From Stropharia rugosoannulata (lineage: Eukaryota; Basidiomycota; Agaricomycetes; Agaricales; Strophariaceae): DNA of 64,000 bases. Position 1 is the stretch's first letter. Every line of letters begins with the position of its first letter. Location: the NCBI GenBank assembly GCA_028532985.1, contig JANCIK010000011.1, positions 2,542,001 through 2,606,000 of the forward strand, read 5' to 3'. This document shows, in pieces, positions 27,343 to 38,869 of the stretch. The notes below the pieces were generated by a model. That model was not told the DNA's origin. It saw nothing but the letters and a program-made list of their open reading frames with translations, and did not search any database. Position numbers and translations under genes: made by a program.

Positions 27343-28305
27343 ATGCCCAGTTTCGTCGCTGCCCATCAATCGAACGCGTCTTTCAACCCTAATTACCTTC
27401 CTGTGGTAGTTGTAACTGGCGGCACCGCGGGAATAGGTCGAAGCGTTGTTGAAGCTTTGGCACACCATCTGCATGGGCGCTTGCATGTCATACTCGTCGG
27501 CCGCAACCGTACAGCTGGAGAGGAAGTGATCAAGGGTCTCCCACAGACGCCGGAATCGAAGTACGAGGTCCTTGTATGCGACTTGACACTCATGGAAGAC
27601 GTGCATGCTCTGACCGCAGAGCTGCTTACGCGACTACCGAAAATCAACTTCTTGGTCAACGCTGCCGGTTTTGTGCGCTTCAGAGGTGGTAGGCAGGAGA
27701 CAAAAGAAGGCTTAGACGACCTCATGGCTATTCGCTACTACAACCGATTTGCCTTGATCAAGGACCTTTTCCCTTTGCTTCGGAATGCCAGCACAAACGG
27801 AGAATCAACAAGCGTTTTGTGTATCCAGGGGGCTGGACGTTCTCCAGAAGTTGACCTCGATGATCTTGGGCTCAAGAAGAATTACACTCCTATGAAGGCC
27901 GCTACTCAAACAATCGCATATACTGACTTGATGATATCTGTATGTCACTTGTACTGTTTTTTTGCCTTTCTCACACTTACTAAACCATTCCAGGAATTTG
28001 CACTCCAAGAGCCGCAGATTGCTTTCAGTCATATACATCCCGGAGCCGTCTTCAACGGCACTATGTTTGGGCCGGGAATCAGAACCACCATTCTGTCCAT
28101 CGTATTTCGACCCTTGATATGGGCCCTAACCATCCCTCCTAAACAAAATGCCGAATATATGCTTCATGCCTTATTGAACGCAAAACCTGGAATCAATCGG
28201 TTCAACAAGTTTGGAGACGACATTGGGATGACTGGGTTTCCGCAGACGCCAAATGCTCAAAAACTCGTATATGAGCATTCCTTGGAAATAACCGGATCGC
28301 ATTAA
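27343..28305 (+). CDS. Short-chain dehydrogenase/reductase (SDR), about 302 aa
   Basis: Exons are 27343-27939 and 27994-28305. The 54-bp intron is in frame, so unspliced reading is also open, but it has canonical GTATGT...CCAG ends and sits at the same place as in two paralogues. The cofactor loop is VTGGTAGIG (residues 24-32), followed by VGRNR, which suggests NADP(H). NAAG is the structural motif and YTPMK the YxxxK catalytic pair. The usual upstream Ser region reads QGAGRSPE. It would oxidise or reduce a small carbonyl or alcohol compound; the substrate is unknown. It is a paralogue of 37205-38210 and 38870-39950. No signal peptide. Confidence 0.9.
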   Translation: MPSFVAAHQSNASFNPNYLPVVVVTGGTAGIGRSVVEALAHHLHGRLHVILVGRNRTAGEEVIKGLPQTPESKYEVLVCDLTLMEDVHALTAELLTRLPKINFLVNAAGFVRFRGGRQETKEGLDDLMAIRYYNRFALIKDLFPLLRNASTNGESTSVLCIQGAGRSPEVDLDDLGLKKNYTPMKAATQTIAYTDLMISVCHLYCFFAFLTLTKPFQEFALQEPQIAFSHIHPGAVFNGTMFGPGIRTTILSIVFRPLIWALTIPPKQNAEYMLHALLNAKPGINRFNKFGDDIGMTGFPQTPNAQKLVYEHSLEITGSH

Positions 28306-29075
28306 TCTAAAACTTTGAAGTCACTTCCTTCTTAAAAGCAATATACTGGGTTATAAGTTTACGGGGTGCCGGATGGCTTTCGGGCAATCCGACTGAATGA
28401 AGTTGCACAAGGTTTTTGCCAGAGACATTAAGTACTTATATAAGAGTAGCGGAAGTGTAGTGTCGGACGTCCCCAGCCTTTATTTGACAACTTTTCAAAT
28501 AAAAATAAAAACCCCTTACTTGACCTTTCCTTTGCCTTTCCTTTGCTTTTACTACTTTATTACTACTACTTTATCTTGACTTCATCCTTGCTTTATTCGT
28601 ACAAAGTTCATGCTTAGAATTGTACAGAAACACAAGGTCGCTTTACTCAACTTCTTGCGGCCTCATACATATATGCTAGAAACATGGGTTAAGCTTGGGT
28701 TCAAGCTTTATCCAGAGGTGGTGCAGAATGGGTGCAGAGCGTTAGCAGTTGATTTTGAGAGGAAGATTGGCAGGATTTATTACGTAAGATGTTCATACCA
28801 TATGACGGTTGAAGTATTCGAAGCTTGACTCTGCTTGAACCAAGCTTGGACTCTGCTTAACATCAACCCCCGTCGCATGACTTCCCTTCATCCCTAAAAA
28901 ATTGGAGACAATTGGCCTAACTGGATCCTTCAGACTCAGAGAGCACCAAAGGGCAATTACAACCGGATCTGATGCATGTCTCTCTCATGGCGGCAGCGAA
29001 AAACTCGATTAACTGCGCTCCTCAAGAGTCAAGGCGACGAAGACGCAGAGGGTGCTGCATTAGACAGTCTAATGA
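28306..29075. other. Intergenic region
   Basis: AT-rich with TTTGCCTTTCC-type pyrimidine runs. No supported gene; a 72-aa open frame at 28610 has no recognisable features. An upstream exon of the following kinase may lie in 28976-29075. Confidence 0.5.
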
Positions 29076-31976
29076 ATGCCCAAGAAGTTATCGGAAAGAC
29101 GGGTTCGTCTGCATGCGACCTCGCGAATTGTAACTTATCAGATCGCAGCCAAAACTACCGAGATTGATGCTTTGCGCTTCAAAGGCAACGATTTGGAAGT
29201 CGTAGGAACTTTAGAATATGGTCAATTTGGCGTCGTGAGTGCCTCTTCCTGCGATGAAATTGTGCTAATAGAAGATAGATTGACGTTGTCACCTGTCGTT
29301 TAAACAATTGCGTATATGTATGCAAAACGATAGAGAAACGATTTGCGCTGCGTACTCGAGATGTGGGTTCTTCAGTGAATAATATCGCGATTCTGTATAC
29401 TTACAGGGTTATAGCAATGTTCACCGCAGTTTGAACGGGACTTGCTGTTACAAGCCGCCAAGACGGATTCTCCATGGGTGCCCCACTTACTTTGTGCATT
29501 TCAGACGCCCACCCATCTAAGCATGGTCATGGACTATGCAGAAGGAGGTAACCTTTGGGATGTGCTTGAATCCAGCCCTCACGATGGCCGGGTGCTCGAA
29601 TCGGATCTTATGTGGTGGACCCCTCAGCTGATCAGTGCGATACATTGGTGTCACTCCCAGGGATTCGCCCATCGGTCAGCTCAATCATATCTTCTGGAAT
29701 ATCGTCTTACAAGTCGCATTCAGGGACATAAAGCCGCATAATTTCGTGCTTACACCGGATGCCCATGTGTTGCTCATCGACTTCGGCACAGCAGCACCCC
29801 TTTTGTCTCCCGAAGAAGACGGGACGCAGCTTGTCGAGAAAAGGTATTGTTTAGTCCCCTGCGGAACATGCGACTATATCTCTCCGGAGATTTTGCAAGC
29901 ACACGAAGAAGCTCTAGTTGCTTTAGAGATGGATGACGAAGATGAGACGAAACAGAAAGAGGCAGGTGGTTACGGTGCAGAGACCGACTGGTGGAGTCTT
30001 GGGGCCATGCTTTATGAAATGGCTTACGGTGTCGCTCCATTTTTTGCTAGCGATATCAAGCAGACTTACTTGCGCATCATGAATCATCAAGTGAGTTACG
30101 CACTACTTGGTCAAACCCGCAAGTATCTCATTCTGTAGAAAGGACTGCGTTTCGACCAAAAGGTGCCTCTTTCACATGAATATCAACATTTCCTACGCCG
30201 GTAGGTCTTTGTTTTAGATTCAGCAGACCTGTTTCTGACGACACTTTCAGACTACTTACCGACGCAAACCACCGTATTGGACGCCACAACGTAATGGAAA
30301 TAACAGACCATCCTCTTTTCGAGGATGTTAACTGGACATCTTTGTCTGGCAAGCCTCCCCCTAATGGATTACACGTACCCCAGTTCACCTATACAGAACC
30401 GAAACCATCTGCAACGGACGCTGTTGAAGGCTTGGATGACAGAGAAGATTCTTCGGACTCCTTTTCACAGGGATTCGCATTTTCTGCATTTTTTCAGTCG
30501 TCCTCTGTGTCCCCAGGCATATCGGGTTTACGACCTAGTCCAGGCGCCGTCTCCGCACTTTCTACTTCGATGAAGGATACTTCATCCCCGGCTTCCAACT
30601 TCATTGGGTTTTCATGGGGTCCCACTCTAGATGCGTTCCCTGATGAATTATATCCAGTCGTTCCCGGTAATGGCGATTTGAGGACCCCTCAACCTATGCT
30701 ACGCACTCCCTTACGTGCTGCATCATTACCCTCACGATACAGTCCACACATGCTTTCTGTACCTCCGGCATGGGTAAATGCAACGCCGATGCTGTCCACT
30801 CCCCGGCCGTTGCATGCATATACCACCCCGCTGAAGCCGTATGCGTCCTCCCCATATGCTACACTCCCACGGACGAGCACGATTCGGCGAACTGCACCAC
30901 GTCGTGTTGTATCGGACCGGGAAGCGATGAAGCAACTTGTCGAATGCGTTGGGATGTCCGCGAGGAAGAAGGTCATGGAGAGCGGGCGCAAACCCCGGCT
31001 CCTGAGTATATTTGGCTCGCACAAGTCGAAGAGCGGGTCCGGAGGAAAGTACAGCTCGAATGCGGCAACTGGGAACAGCACAATGCGCAAAGAGTTGCGG
31101 TTTAACCGCTTCACTACTCCCATACCGGGTCCGGATTACAGTGGCGTAAGCTCGTCCCGCTCTCGCGCCAACAGTGCTCCTGGCGATGTGAATAGCACTG
31201 CCGCGCTGGAAGACCCATCGGATATATATTACCACCCGTCTCTGGAAGGGGGTTCAAGGCTCGGGGCGGATGTGTTTGACGACGATGGTGGATATCCCAG
31301 CTCGGAAACCACGGACTCAGAGGGTGGCGCTCCACCTAGCCCCAGCCCCAGCCCCCGCCCGGGGTCAGCTATGTCTGCCATGTCGATGACCATGATGTCT
31401 CGGCACAGCGGGACTCCAACAGTTACCACCCATTTTGGAAGTGGGCGACTGGGGCGTATGCGTTCCGGCTCTCTAGGTTCAGTGAGGACCCTTGGGGACA
31501 AGAGCGTGACGGGAACGATAACTGCTACCGGGACCAGTTCGATGTTCCTAGCCGTACCTTCGAATGATAACGCTTCATCCGTGAAGGGCAAGGAGGTACC
31601 TCAAAGCAGACGAACGCCAGCCGACTTCTTTGCTCACAATGACATAGCCCCAGAGTCTTCCAGAGGGGCTGATGGGGACAGACGCCTCTCTCCACCTGTG
31701 GTCGTCCCGCCTATGGGGTCGCCGGTCTCTCCCTTCGCTTTGAAAGCTCCACCAGTGCTGTCATCGCGGGGTTCATCTACGAATACGCACGTCAAGCCTA
31801 CACATATACGCCGGAGGTCAAGCCCGCCGCGGCCAAGTCACCGGGATGGCGATGGCGATCTATCCCGAGATCATAATGTGCGTGAGCTGGAGCGCAGGCA
31901 CACGCTGTTAATGCAGGACATCGAGTCCTTGGAGGAGCGGCTCGGGGAGATGGCCAGCCTGGGGGCGCGCCGCTAG
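29076..31976 (+). CDS. AGC-family serine/threonine protein kinase, DMPK/MRCK-like, about 830 aa
   Basis: Exons are about 29076-29234, 29279-29362, 29415-29674, 29724-30090, 30139-30200 and 30251-31976. The glycine loop is [10 protein letters not shown], followed by the ATP lysine in [10 protein letters not shown], helix-C Glu in FERDLLLQA, catalytic loop AHRDIKPHN (complete only after splicing), and IDFGTAAPL. The activation segment is [11 protein letters not shown] and the AGC signature [14 protein letters not shown]. An acidic insert of about 25 residues follows the SPEIL motif. The tail of about 500 residues is Ser/Pro-rich and ends in a coiled coil ([20 protein letters not shown]). The fold resembles DMPK/MRCK/ROCK kinases that act on the cytoskeleton; the cellular role is inferred. 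The exact start is uncertain because another frame is open upstream. Confidence 0.85.
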
Positions 31977-32821
31977 CATATATGCCGCGGCCAGTATAAC
32001 ATACCCTAATTCATCTTCCGCTTTTTTGGTTAATTTCACGACAGCTTCCCGTTTATTATCTACCTAACTTGTTGATCATGAGCAAGGTTGATATATCTTT
32101 ATTATATTTTATTCGTATTTCGAGTGTACTTGGAGGAATCGTCCGCCCACTGTATACGTTCTGATATGTACATTCCTGGCCTCGCAGCCAGCATCTGTAC
32201 CCAATCCAATTCATCGTTCTAATCTTATTCTGCGTGAAAAATAAGCGGATTCGTCCTTGCCCCGGGGGTGTTTAGTAGGATTTGTATCCACTTAAACCCC
32301 ACGCACGCTTGTCCAGTCCTCCAAAAAATTCTCTTCGTTGTTTAGCGTGTTTTCCTATATTCAGAGATCTTACGCAGCCCTCTGAACAAACAGGCACTCT
32401 TTCCGTACCACTCCTCTTTGACTTGTTCAAGTAATATTCCGGCGCTTCTTATGGTCGCGTAGTATGTTATGCAATTGTCAAGAAATAAACATAATACCAT
32501 AAATGGATATTGTTTCCCGATATGGGAAACCAACGAGTTGGTTGTATAAAGCAATGGCCAACTGCTGGCCGTGCTAAACCAGGCCATTAAAGAGCATGTA
32601 TTAAATAGACTCTAAAGCGACATCGTTCAATTGGCCTTGGCCAGAGCTATATAACGGCAACGATTACGCATTGACTACTAACCATTTATTTTCCCATAAC
32701 GAGACTGGGGCACATTGCTTATAAAACCCCCGCCCGAGCAAAGGCAACAGCGTACTTTCTATCCCCTACATATCTGCGTCTCAATCAAGCATATTTCATA
32801 TACACCGCACAACCTACCGCT
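31977..32821. other. Intergenic region
   Basis: AT-rich, with no frame that looks coding on either strand. A TATA-like CTTATAAAAC near 32718 may belong to the promoter of the following gene. Confidence 0.5.
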
Positions 32822-33710
32822 ATGGTTCAAAGGGGGCCTGGATCCTCCTCCCAGTTCATTGAGCCAGATTCGAAAAGGTTCGCGTCCTGTAAGTTACATT
32901 TTCCTTTGGCTAACACATTATAGTAGCTCCCGCTGGTATGACGATGATGATGACGCCTCGACTTTGAAATCTTTCCCAAAGAGCAAATTGTATTCGCCAA
33001 GGTTCGTACGCTTTGTATGGCGTCGTTTTAACCTTTATCTAACACATTGAACTAGCAATGAAGAGATCTCCGCAGCTGGATGCTCCATTAGCCATGCATT
33101 TCCTCTGGTCGAGAAGCTTACAAGCTTCATGAGGCAACTGTTCACCTCCAAGCAAAAAAAACAAGTGGAGAAACCAGTAGAAAAACCAGTGAATTGCTAC
33201 GAAGAGCCCGCTCGAAATGCCTCCTCCCTACTAAAGGGTGTACTTCAATGCGAAGACCAAGATCACCGATGTTATTTCATTGGCGAGGAGTTGCTAGAAG
33301 TCTTCATAATGAACATCCTGGGCGCTTGCAAGGCCGATGCGACGTTTGTCGAAGAAATCAATGCAGCTCTAATGCGCTATGCCGAGGACATTGTACACTC
33401 CCCAGATCCGCCTTCCAATCCATCCGGTCACCTTGTATATCTCGTTGCGGCTGGCGTCACACTCCTCAAACAGAATCAAGGGGATAAGCACTCCCTTGAT
33501 TGCCTTGTACCTGTTCTCGAACAAAGTCAGGACACGGAGGCATTAAAAGACCGTCTCTATTACTACTCAATTACTAGCAAGCTGTATAAGAGTATCACAG
33601 AAAAGAAACTTAAAGTCGCGAACTTTGAGAAGTCGCATGGCTGTGATTTCAAGCCACAATCAAAGATAGCGCCCACCTTCGTTCACCTACCCCCACTTTC
33701 ACGTTACTGA
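32822..33710 (+). CDS. Hypothetical protein, about 262 aa
   Basis: Exons are 32822-32877, 32924-33001 and 33056-33710. The two introns both start GTTCG and give one continuous frame: MVQRGPGSSSQFIEPDSK, then SSSRWYDDDDDASTLKS, then SNEEISAAGCSISHAFPLVE. The acidic poly-Asp stretch is followed by a Lys-rich repeat (QVEKPVEKPV) and a globular-looking helical part (EELLEVFIMNILGACKAD ... LLKQNQGDKHSLDCLVPVLE). No known domain, signal peptide or membrane segment. I do not recognise it. Confidence 0.65.
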
Positions 33711-34128
33711 CACATTTCCTATTTTTCGCACTGTATCATTTTCCCGCAACGCCAACTTTTGTCACTCCTTGACTTCTTTTCGTTTTTATCTCCATCTATC
33801 TCACTGTTGTACACTACTAAGTTATTCGTTATGTCACCAAAACCTACCAGAACGGTTAAATGTATCAAATATAGTCATTGAACACGTCTTCTGAGCAACT
33901 GCTGAGTAAAAACAGACCCCTCTTGGCCAGCAGTCCAGAGTTCGTTTTCTGGGTCTCCACTAACTAGAACTGTCCAAATGGAGGCTTGTAGTATGTAAGT
34001 ACTTCCCAAGAAAGCTTGATCGGGGCTAATTACATTTGAATTACATGGTCTGTGCACTCATCACTTATCTAATATGGTCATTTCTATGGCACACGACCAC
34101 TTTCTGTTCCTACCACCATCTTGTGCCA
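33711..34128. other. Intergenic region
   Basis: No gene supported. Pyrimidine-rich after the preceding stop, then AT-rich promoter-like sequence before the carboxypeptidase gene. Confidence 0.5.
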
Positions 34129-35872
34129 ATGTCGTGGAGATGGCTTGCGACTCTTCTTCTCTCCGGCATCTTTAGTCGAGTATCAGCAGAACAACAGGTT
34201 CTCAGCCAGCCGGACGCCGTTCAAAGCGGCGTGTTGCGACGCTTCACTGAAGTCCAAGTGGTTTTGGCTGCTGCACAGGTACTTGCTCAGTGGTTCGGGA
34301 GTAGTCTGGTTGTAATACTTGAATAGGAACATGATCTTGATATCTGGCACGCTACGGACTCGTTCGTAGACGTCTACTTCCCGTCGGAGACCCCTGCTGT
34401 ACCACAGGAGTTGGCGCAAATACCACACACTACCATTCCAATATCCGCATCTGTTCCCCGTTCAATGTTACCGCAGTCTGAATGGATCATATCTTCTTTA
34501 CAAAATACTACCTTTCACCAGACCTACCACCCGCTCTCTGAAGTAGAGTCATTCGTGAAGCAGATTGCACATACCCACTCTGACATAGTACAACTCGTGA
34601 ACCTGGGGGAAAGCGCAGAAGGGAGAGAGCTACACGGGCTTACAATCTCATCGGATCTATATCCTGAAGAAGACGAAGCTGAAGAGTACAAGAAGAAGAA
34701 GAGCAAGAGCAAAACACCCAAAAAGACACGCGAACGACGCGATGGGCAGAAGTTGGGTTTCGTAGTTGTTGGTGCTCAGCATGCCCGTGAGGTAGGTCTT
34801 GACATATTGTGACATTTACTTCCTGCCATATGCACTCGCTAGTGGGTTGCAACTGCTGCTGCAAGCTACATCATCCAAGCGTTAGTCACCAACTCGTCCG
34901 AACCCCAGTCGCTGGGAAAACTCTTGGATCACTTCGTGAGTGCTTTCTTGAGCGTATTATTTTGTGCCTGATCTCTCCGAAAGGATTTTCATATCGTTCC
35001 CCTTCCAAATCCAGACGGATACGCGTTCACCTGGGAGGCAGACCGGTATTGGTACAAGAATCGACAGCCTATTGGGCACAACACGGAATGCGTAGGGCTG
35101 GATATGAACCGGTATGCCTTACCCTGAGAATCCTTACCCACCATACTCAAATTCTTTTAGGAATTGGGCAAGTTGGTGCCTTTCCAGAAGTTTCTTATTC
35201 TTCTGAATGCTATTTAATTATAACAGGGTTATAAATGGAAACCCGTGGCCACTTTCCAGCCGCACAACGTCCACGCAACAAAACCTCACAAACCTACCAA
35301 TCCCTGTTCTCATTGGTATCCGGGTACTCGCCCGTTCGAGTCTCCTGAAGTCAATAACATCGCCAACTGGGTATCTGCTCTGCCGAACGTCGTTGCATTC
35401 ATTGATTTAAGAAGTTATGGTCAAATGGGTGGGGGTCTTTCGTTCACATTGACAACACACGAAACTTATGTTTGGACCAGTTTCGTCGCCCTACTCGTAC
35501 ACGTGTACGCGTATGCCGAAAGATGCAGAGGACCAAGTGGAGGCTGCGTTGGGTGTTTCTCATGCCATGAAATCAGTGTACGGCCAAGAATTTAAAGTTG
35601 GGCCGTTGTGTTCAATGCTATATCCCGCTTATGGAAATATCGTTGATTGGATGTACGCGAGGGAGGCAATCAAATACTCGTACGTCGCGCACCTACGGGA
35701 TACAGGAACGGTACGCCGCGCATTGAATTTTCTATCTATGGCTTTCTTGACATTTCACCAAAAGTACGGCTTTTCTCTGCCCGAGAAATGGATTCGGCCG
35801 GCAGGAGAAGAAGGCGCCAGTATGATAAATTATCTAGCAAGATTTATCGCGAAACAGGCGAAAAGTGAGTAG
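34129..35872 (+). CDS. Secreted M14-family metallocarboxypeptidase homologue, probably inactive (ECM14-like)
   Basis: Exons are 34129-34278, 34327-34791, 34843-34935, 34984-35111, 35161-35167, 35227-35428, 35481-35710 and 35765-35872. A signal peptide is clear (WLATLLLSGIFSRVSA). A propeptide-like region follows, then the peptidase fold with zinc ligands in GAQHARE (HxxE), LPNPDGYAFTW, YWYKNRQ, HWYPGTRPFESPE and LRDTGTYGF. The third zinc ligand is Arg in IDLRSYGQ, where active enzymes have His. The catalytic Glu before LRDTG is His (YVAHLRDTG). Both losses point to a dead enzyme like the fungal ECM14 group, which acts in wall biology. A Lys-rich loop (KKKKSKSKTPKK) is inserted. Exon 5 is seven bases, followed by a GC-AG intron. 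Confidence 0.85.
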
Positions 35873-37204
35873 AGTACAGTCGTATGACTATAATGGAAGT
35901 AGATCGTCTATGTTCCTCAGGACAATTTTGAAGTATGTGGTCTCTAGAGGAAAGGGAGGTGACCTCGGCTTGTATTTTTACTGGTATGTGGTGGTGAGAT
36001 TCATCGATGTTCTCTTTGCGACTGCCCGAGATGCTCCGCGTTTGTTTATGCTTTCGTAACGTCGTATGTACGTACTGTCATGTCAGTAGCTATGTATTAG
36101 TATAATGGGTAATGGGTAACGGTTTTTTGTTTCTTATTTTTGGCAGGCAAATTTGCGTCGTGTAATTATAGCGGCGCATTGTATCCGATCGGGATTGTCC
36201 GAGCTGTGTCAAGTCTTTCTTGTTCCCTTGCCTCCATCAGTGCATTTCTCTCCCATTCGACTCTACACATTCATTCGCATAACCGACTTGTATATGATAA
36301 ACTTGCTCAGCGCTCGGCAGATTGACAGCTCTTTTTGGTGTATATATTACCATATGTAAGTCGGACGCTCTCACAGAGGTTTTTTGCCTGGAACAATCTC
36401 GAACAAGTGAACTTCTGTGAGAGTCCTCTTTCCCCATTTCGAACGACGATGCCTACAGAAGGTAAAGACACATCAGGTACACATATGTACAGTCTGAGTA
36501 CCGCCAACAACGATGATCAATATCTGAAAATTTGGCCAGGCCGCAACGCATATGCGATATGCGACATCGCTGGGGGTCTCCGAATGGGAATCCGAAGGGG
36601 CACAACTCCGACTTTGCCTGAATGCTCGAGGTAGTTTTTCTCAACGCCTTCTTTATTTTGTCTGCGCTTACTCTGGTCTGTCTCTTTCGATCCCAGTGGC
36701 ATGTGGGGCGGCGGACATCCAAGCACCTGCTCTACGGCCTTCTGATAGATACAGAGATCGACTTCTGATTTGATTTTCTTCAATCAGTGTGGCAAGGACT
36801 TGGAAGGAGCTGATAACTGCAGAAGCCCACTGGCCCGCTCTAGGACAGCAGAAAATGAATGAACTTTCATCTGTGGCTTGCGAAGTTCATGATGGTATCA
36901 ACCCGTCAATCGACGATAGTTATTCGGGACGTCTTCAGAATGCAGTCACTGTTTTCGTACGCCTGGGAGATCCACCATCAAGAAAATGATCATACCACAC
37001 ACTCTGATCACTGACTAAATCATACGAGATCTCACGGAAACTACGCGCTGCAGGAAATGGCGACAGATCTTGAAGATGCGCCGAAGAGCATATACAGGAT
37101 CACCATATCGGAGAGTGCCCCCTCGGAAGCTATAAAAATTCCTTTTATCATGTTCGGAAATTCGGGTCAGAGACACCATATTCCCTCCCCCACCCTCCCA
37201 CAAA
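35873..37204. other. Intergenic region, 1.3 kb
   Basis: No gene can be supported; small open frames near 36335-36634 and 36789-36989 lack recognisable features. TATAAAAATTCC at about 37133 lies some 70 bp before the next ATG and is a plausible TATA box. Confidence 0.5.
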
Positions 37205-38210
37205 ATGCCTTCTATACAGGACGTGCGAGCGGCTAATGCGTCTTTCCACCAACCCACAGAGGTCCCGCCGGTAGCCATCTTTGTCGGCGGCACGTCGGGC
37301 GTTGGGCAAGGAATGGCCGAGGTCTTCGCGCGCAACACGCACGGCCGCTGCCACATCGTTCTAGTAGGGCGGAACCGTCCCGGCGCAGAGAAAATTCTGG
37401 CGTCCATGCCCAACCCAAGCCCCGAAACGTTCACCAGGAAGTTTATTTATTGCGACCTGACGATATTGAAGAACGTGCAGGCGCTCACGAACGAGATCGC
37501 GGCACAGTTTCCCAAAATCAACTACGTCGTCATCACTGCGGGGTTTATGGCGCTCGGCGGCCGGAATGAGACGGAGGAGGGCGTGGACAGGAAACTGGCC
37601 GTGCACTATTATTCCCGGTGGAAGGTGATCCACGACCTGATACCTTCGCTGAGAAGAGCAAAAGAAGACGGCGAGCACGCGTCTGTCATGAGCGTTCTAG
37701 CCGCCGGATATGGGGGCGACATTGACGTCATCCATCGCATAGACGATCTTGCTGTCAAGGAGGGTTACTGGATGATGAAACTCAGTCTCTTGGCACCGAC
37801 ATACAACGATTTGATGTTAGAGGTGTGTATGTTTTGCGAAATTCCAGTTCAACTTCTAACTGCATTTTTTCTAGTCTTTTTCACAGCAGGAACCCACTAT
37901 CACTTTTATTCACTCGTATCCTGGATTTGTCCGCACCACAATCATGGCTGCATCCCCGTCACGCTTTTTTAGGACGATCTCAACTGCCCTATTCACGCTG
38001 ACAAGACCGTTTTCTGTTAGCATGGAGCAAAGTGGCCAGTACATGTGGCATAGCATATACCACACTGCCACGACGCCCAGAGCTTGGAGAACGGGCTGGG
38101 ACGGCGAAGATATTGGAAAAAAGAGGTACTTCGGCAATGACAACCAACGACAAAAATTATGGGAGCACACAAAAGAAGTAATCGAGCAGGCTGTTCGAAC
38201 GTCAGCATGA
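37205..38210 (+). CDS. Short-chain dehydrogenase/reductase (SDR), about 317 aa
   Basis: Exons are 37205-37821 and 37875-38210. It starts MPSIQDVRAANASF. The cofactor loop is FVGGTSGVGQGMAEVF, then VGRNRPGAEKILASMP (NADPH type likely), CDLTILKN and ITAGFM. The catalytic tyrosine motif is YWMMK. The C-terminal half after the intron contains FIHSYPGFVRTTIM and TTPRAWRTGWDGEDI. It is closely related to 38870-39950 (same intron place, same motifs) and more distantly to 27343-28305. It probably acts on a small metabolite; the substrate is unknown. No co-ordinated biosynthetic partner is evident in the immediate neighbourhood. Confidence 0.9.
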
Positions 38211-38869
38211 TTACTCACGACTCGCACGAGTCTCTAAAATTCTTCGTTCTTTAGATGATAATTTTGGTTCTTCTTGCTACTACACCTTCGTTTCGGCTTT
38301 TGAGTCGTGTATCCCCTTTGGTGGCACATTATTATTTTTACAAAATAGACTGCGAATATAGAGCAGAGTCTGTGTATCAGTTATTTAAATTCATGTATCG
38401 TTTATCTACCTTTGCATGCCCTTGAGATCGAACCTTGCACACTGCTTCCCAAAGACTCTGGATTGCCCCAGCTGGTTTGATCGCAGGCTCATTTACGTAG
38501 ACTTGAGTATTCTCGGTTGAGACCTCAAGCACTTGATCATTTTTTTTAATTATTCAAGAATGAAGAGTTGATCCTTGAAGTGTTTGACATTTGGATGGAG
38601 TACTGTAGAGCAAGAGTCGCAACCAAGTCGCAACTGAAGTACATGCTTGGTACATGCTGAACTTTATCCGACGACAGCGGAACACCGGCAATCACCGGCA
38701 ACGTGCAACGTTTTCAATCGGCGACTCGGCATAATTTGGCAGTGATGAATGCCGAAAGCGTACGCATACACGCCCCACTCCACCCCCGCCGCTACGCCGC
38801 GCGTCGCCACACTGCCTCCATGCATTCATATATTATCTTAGCTCTCCTGCGGCTTATCCCCACAATTGC
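38211..38869. other. Intergenic region
   Basis: No gene supported. C-rich stretch near 38770-38800 followed by the next gene. The sequence before it is AT-rich. Confidence 0.5.
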
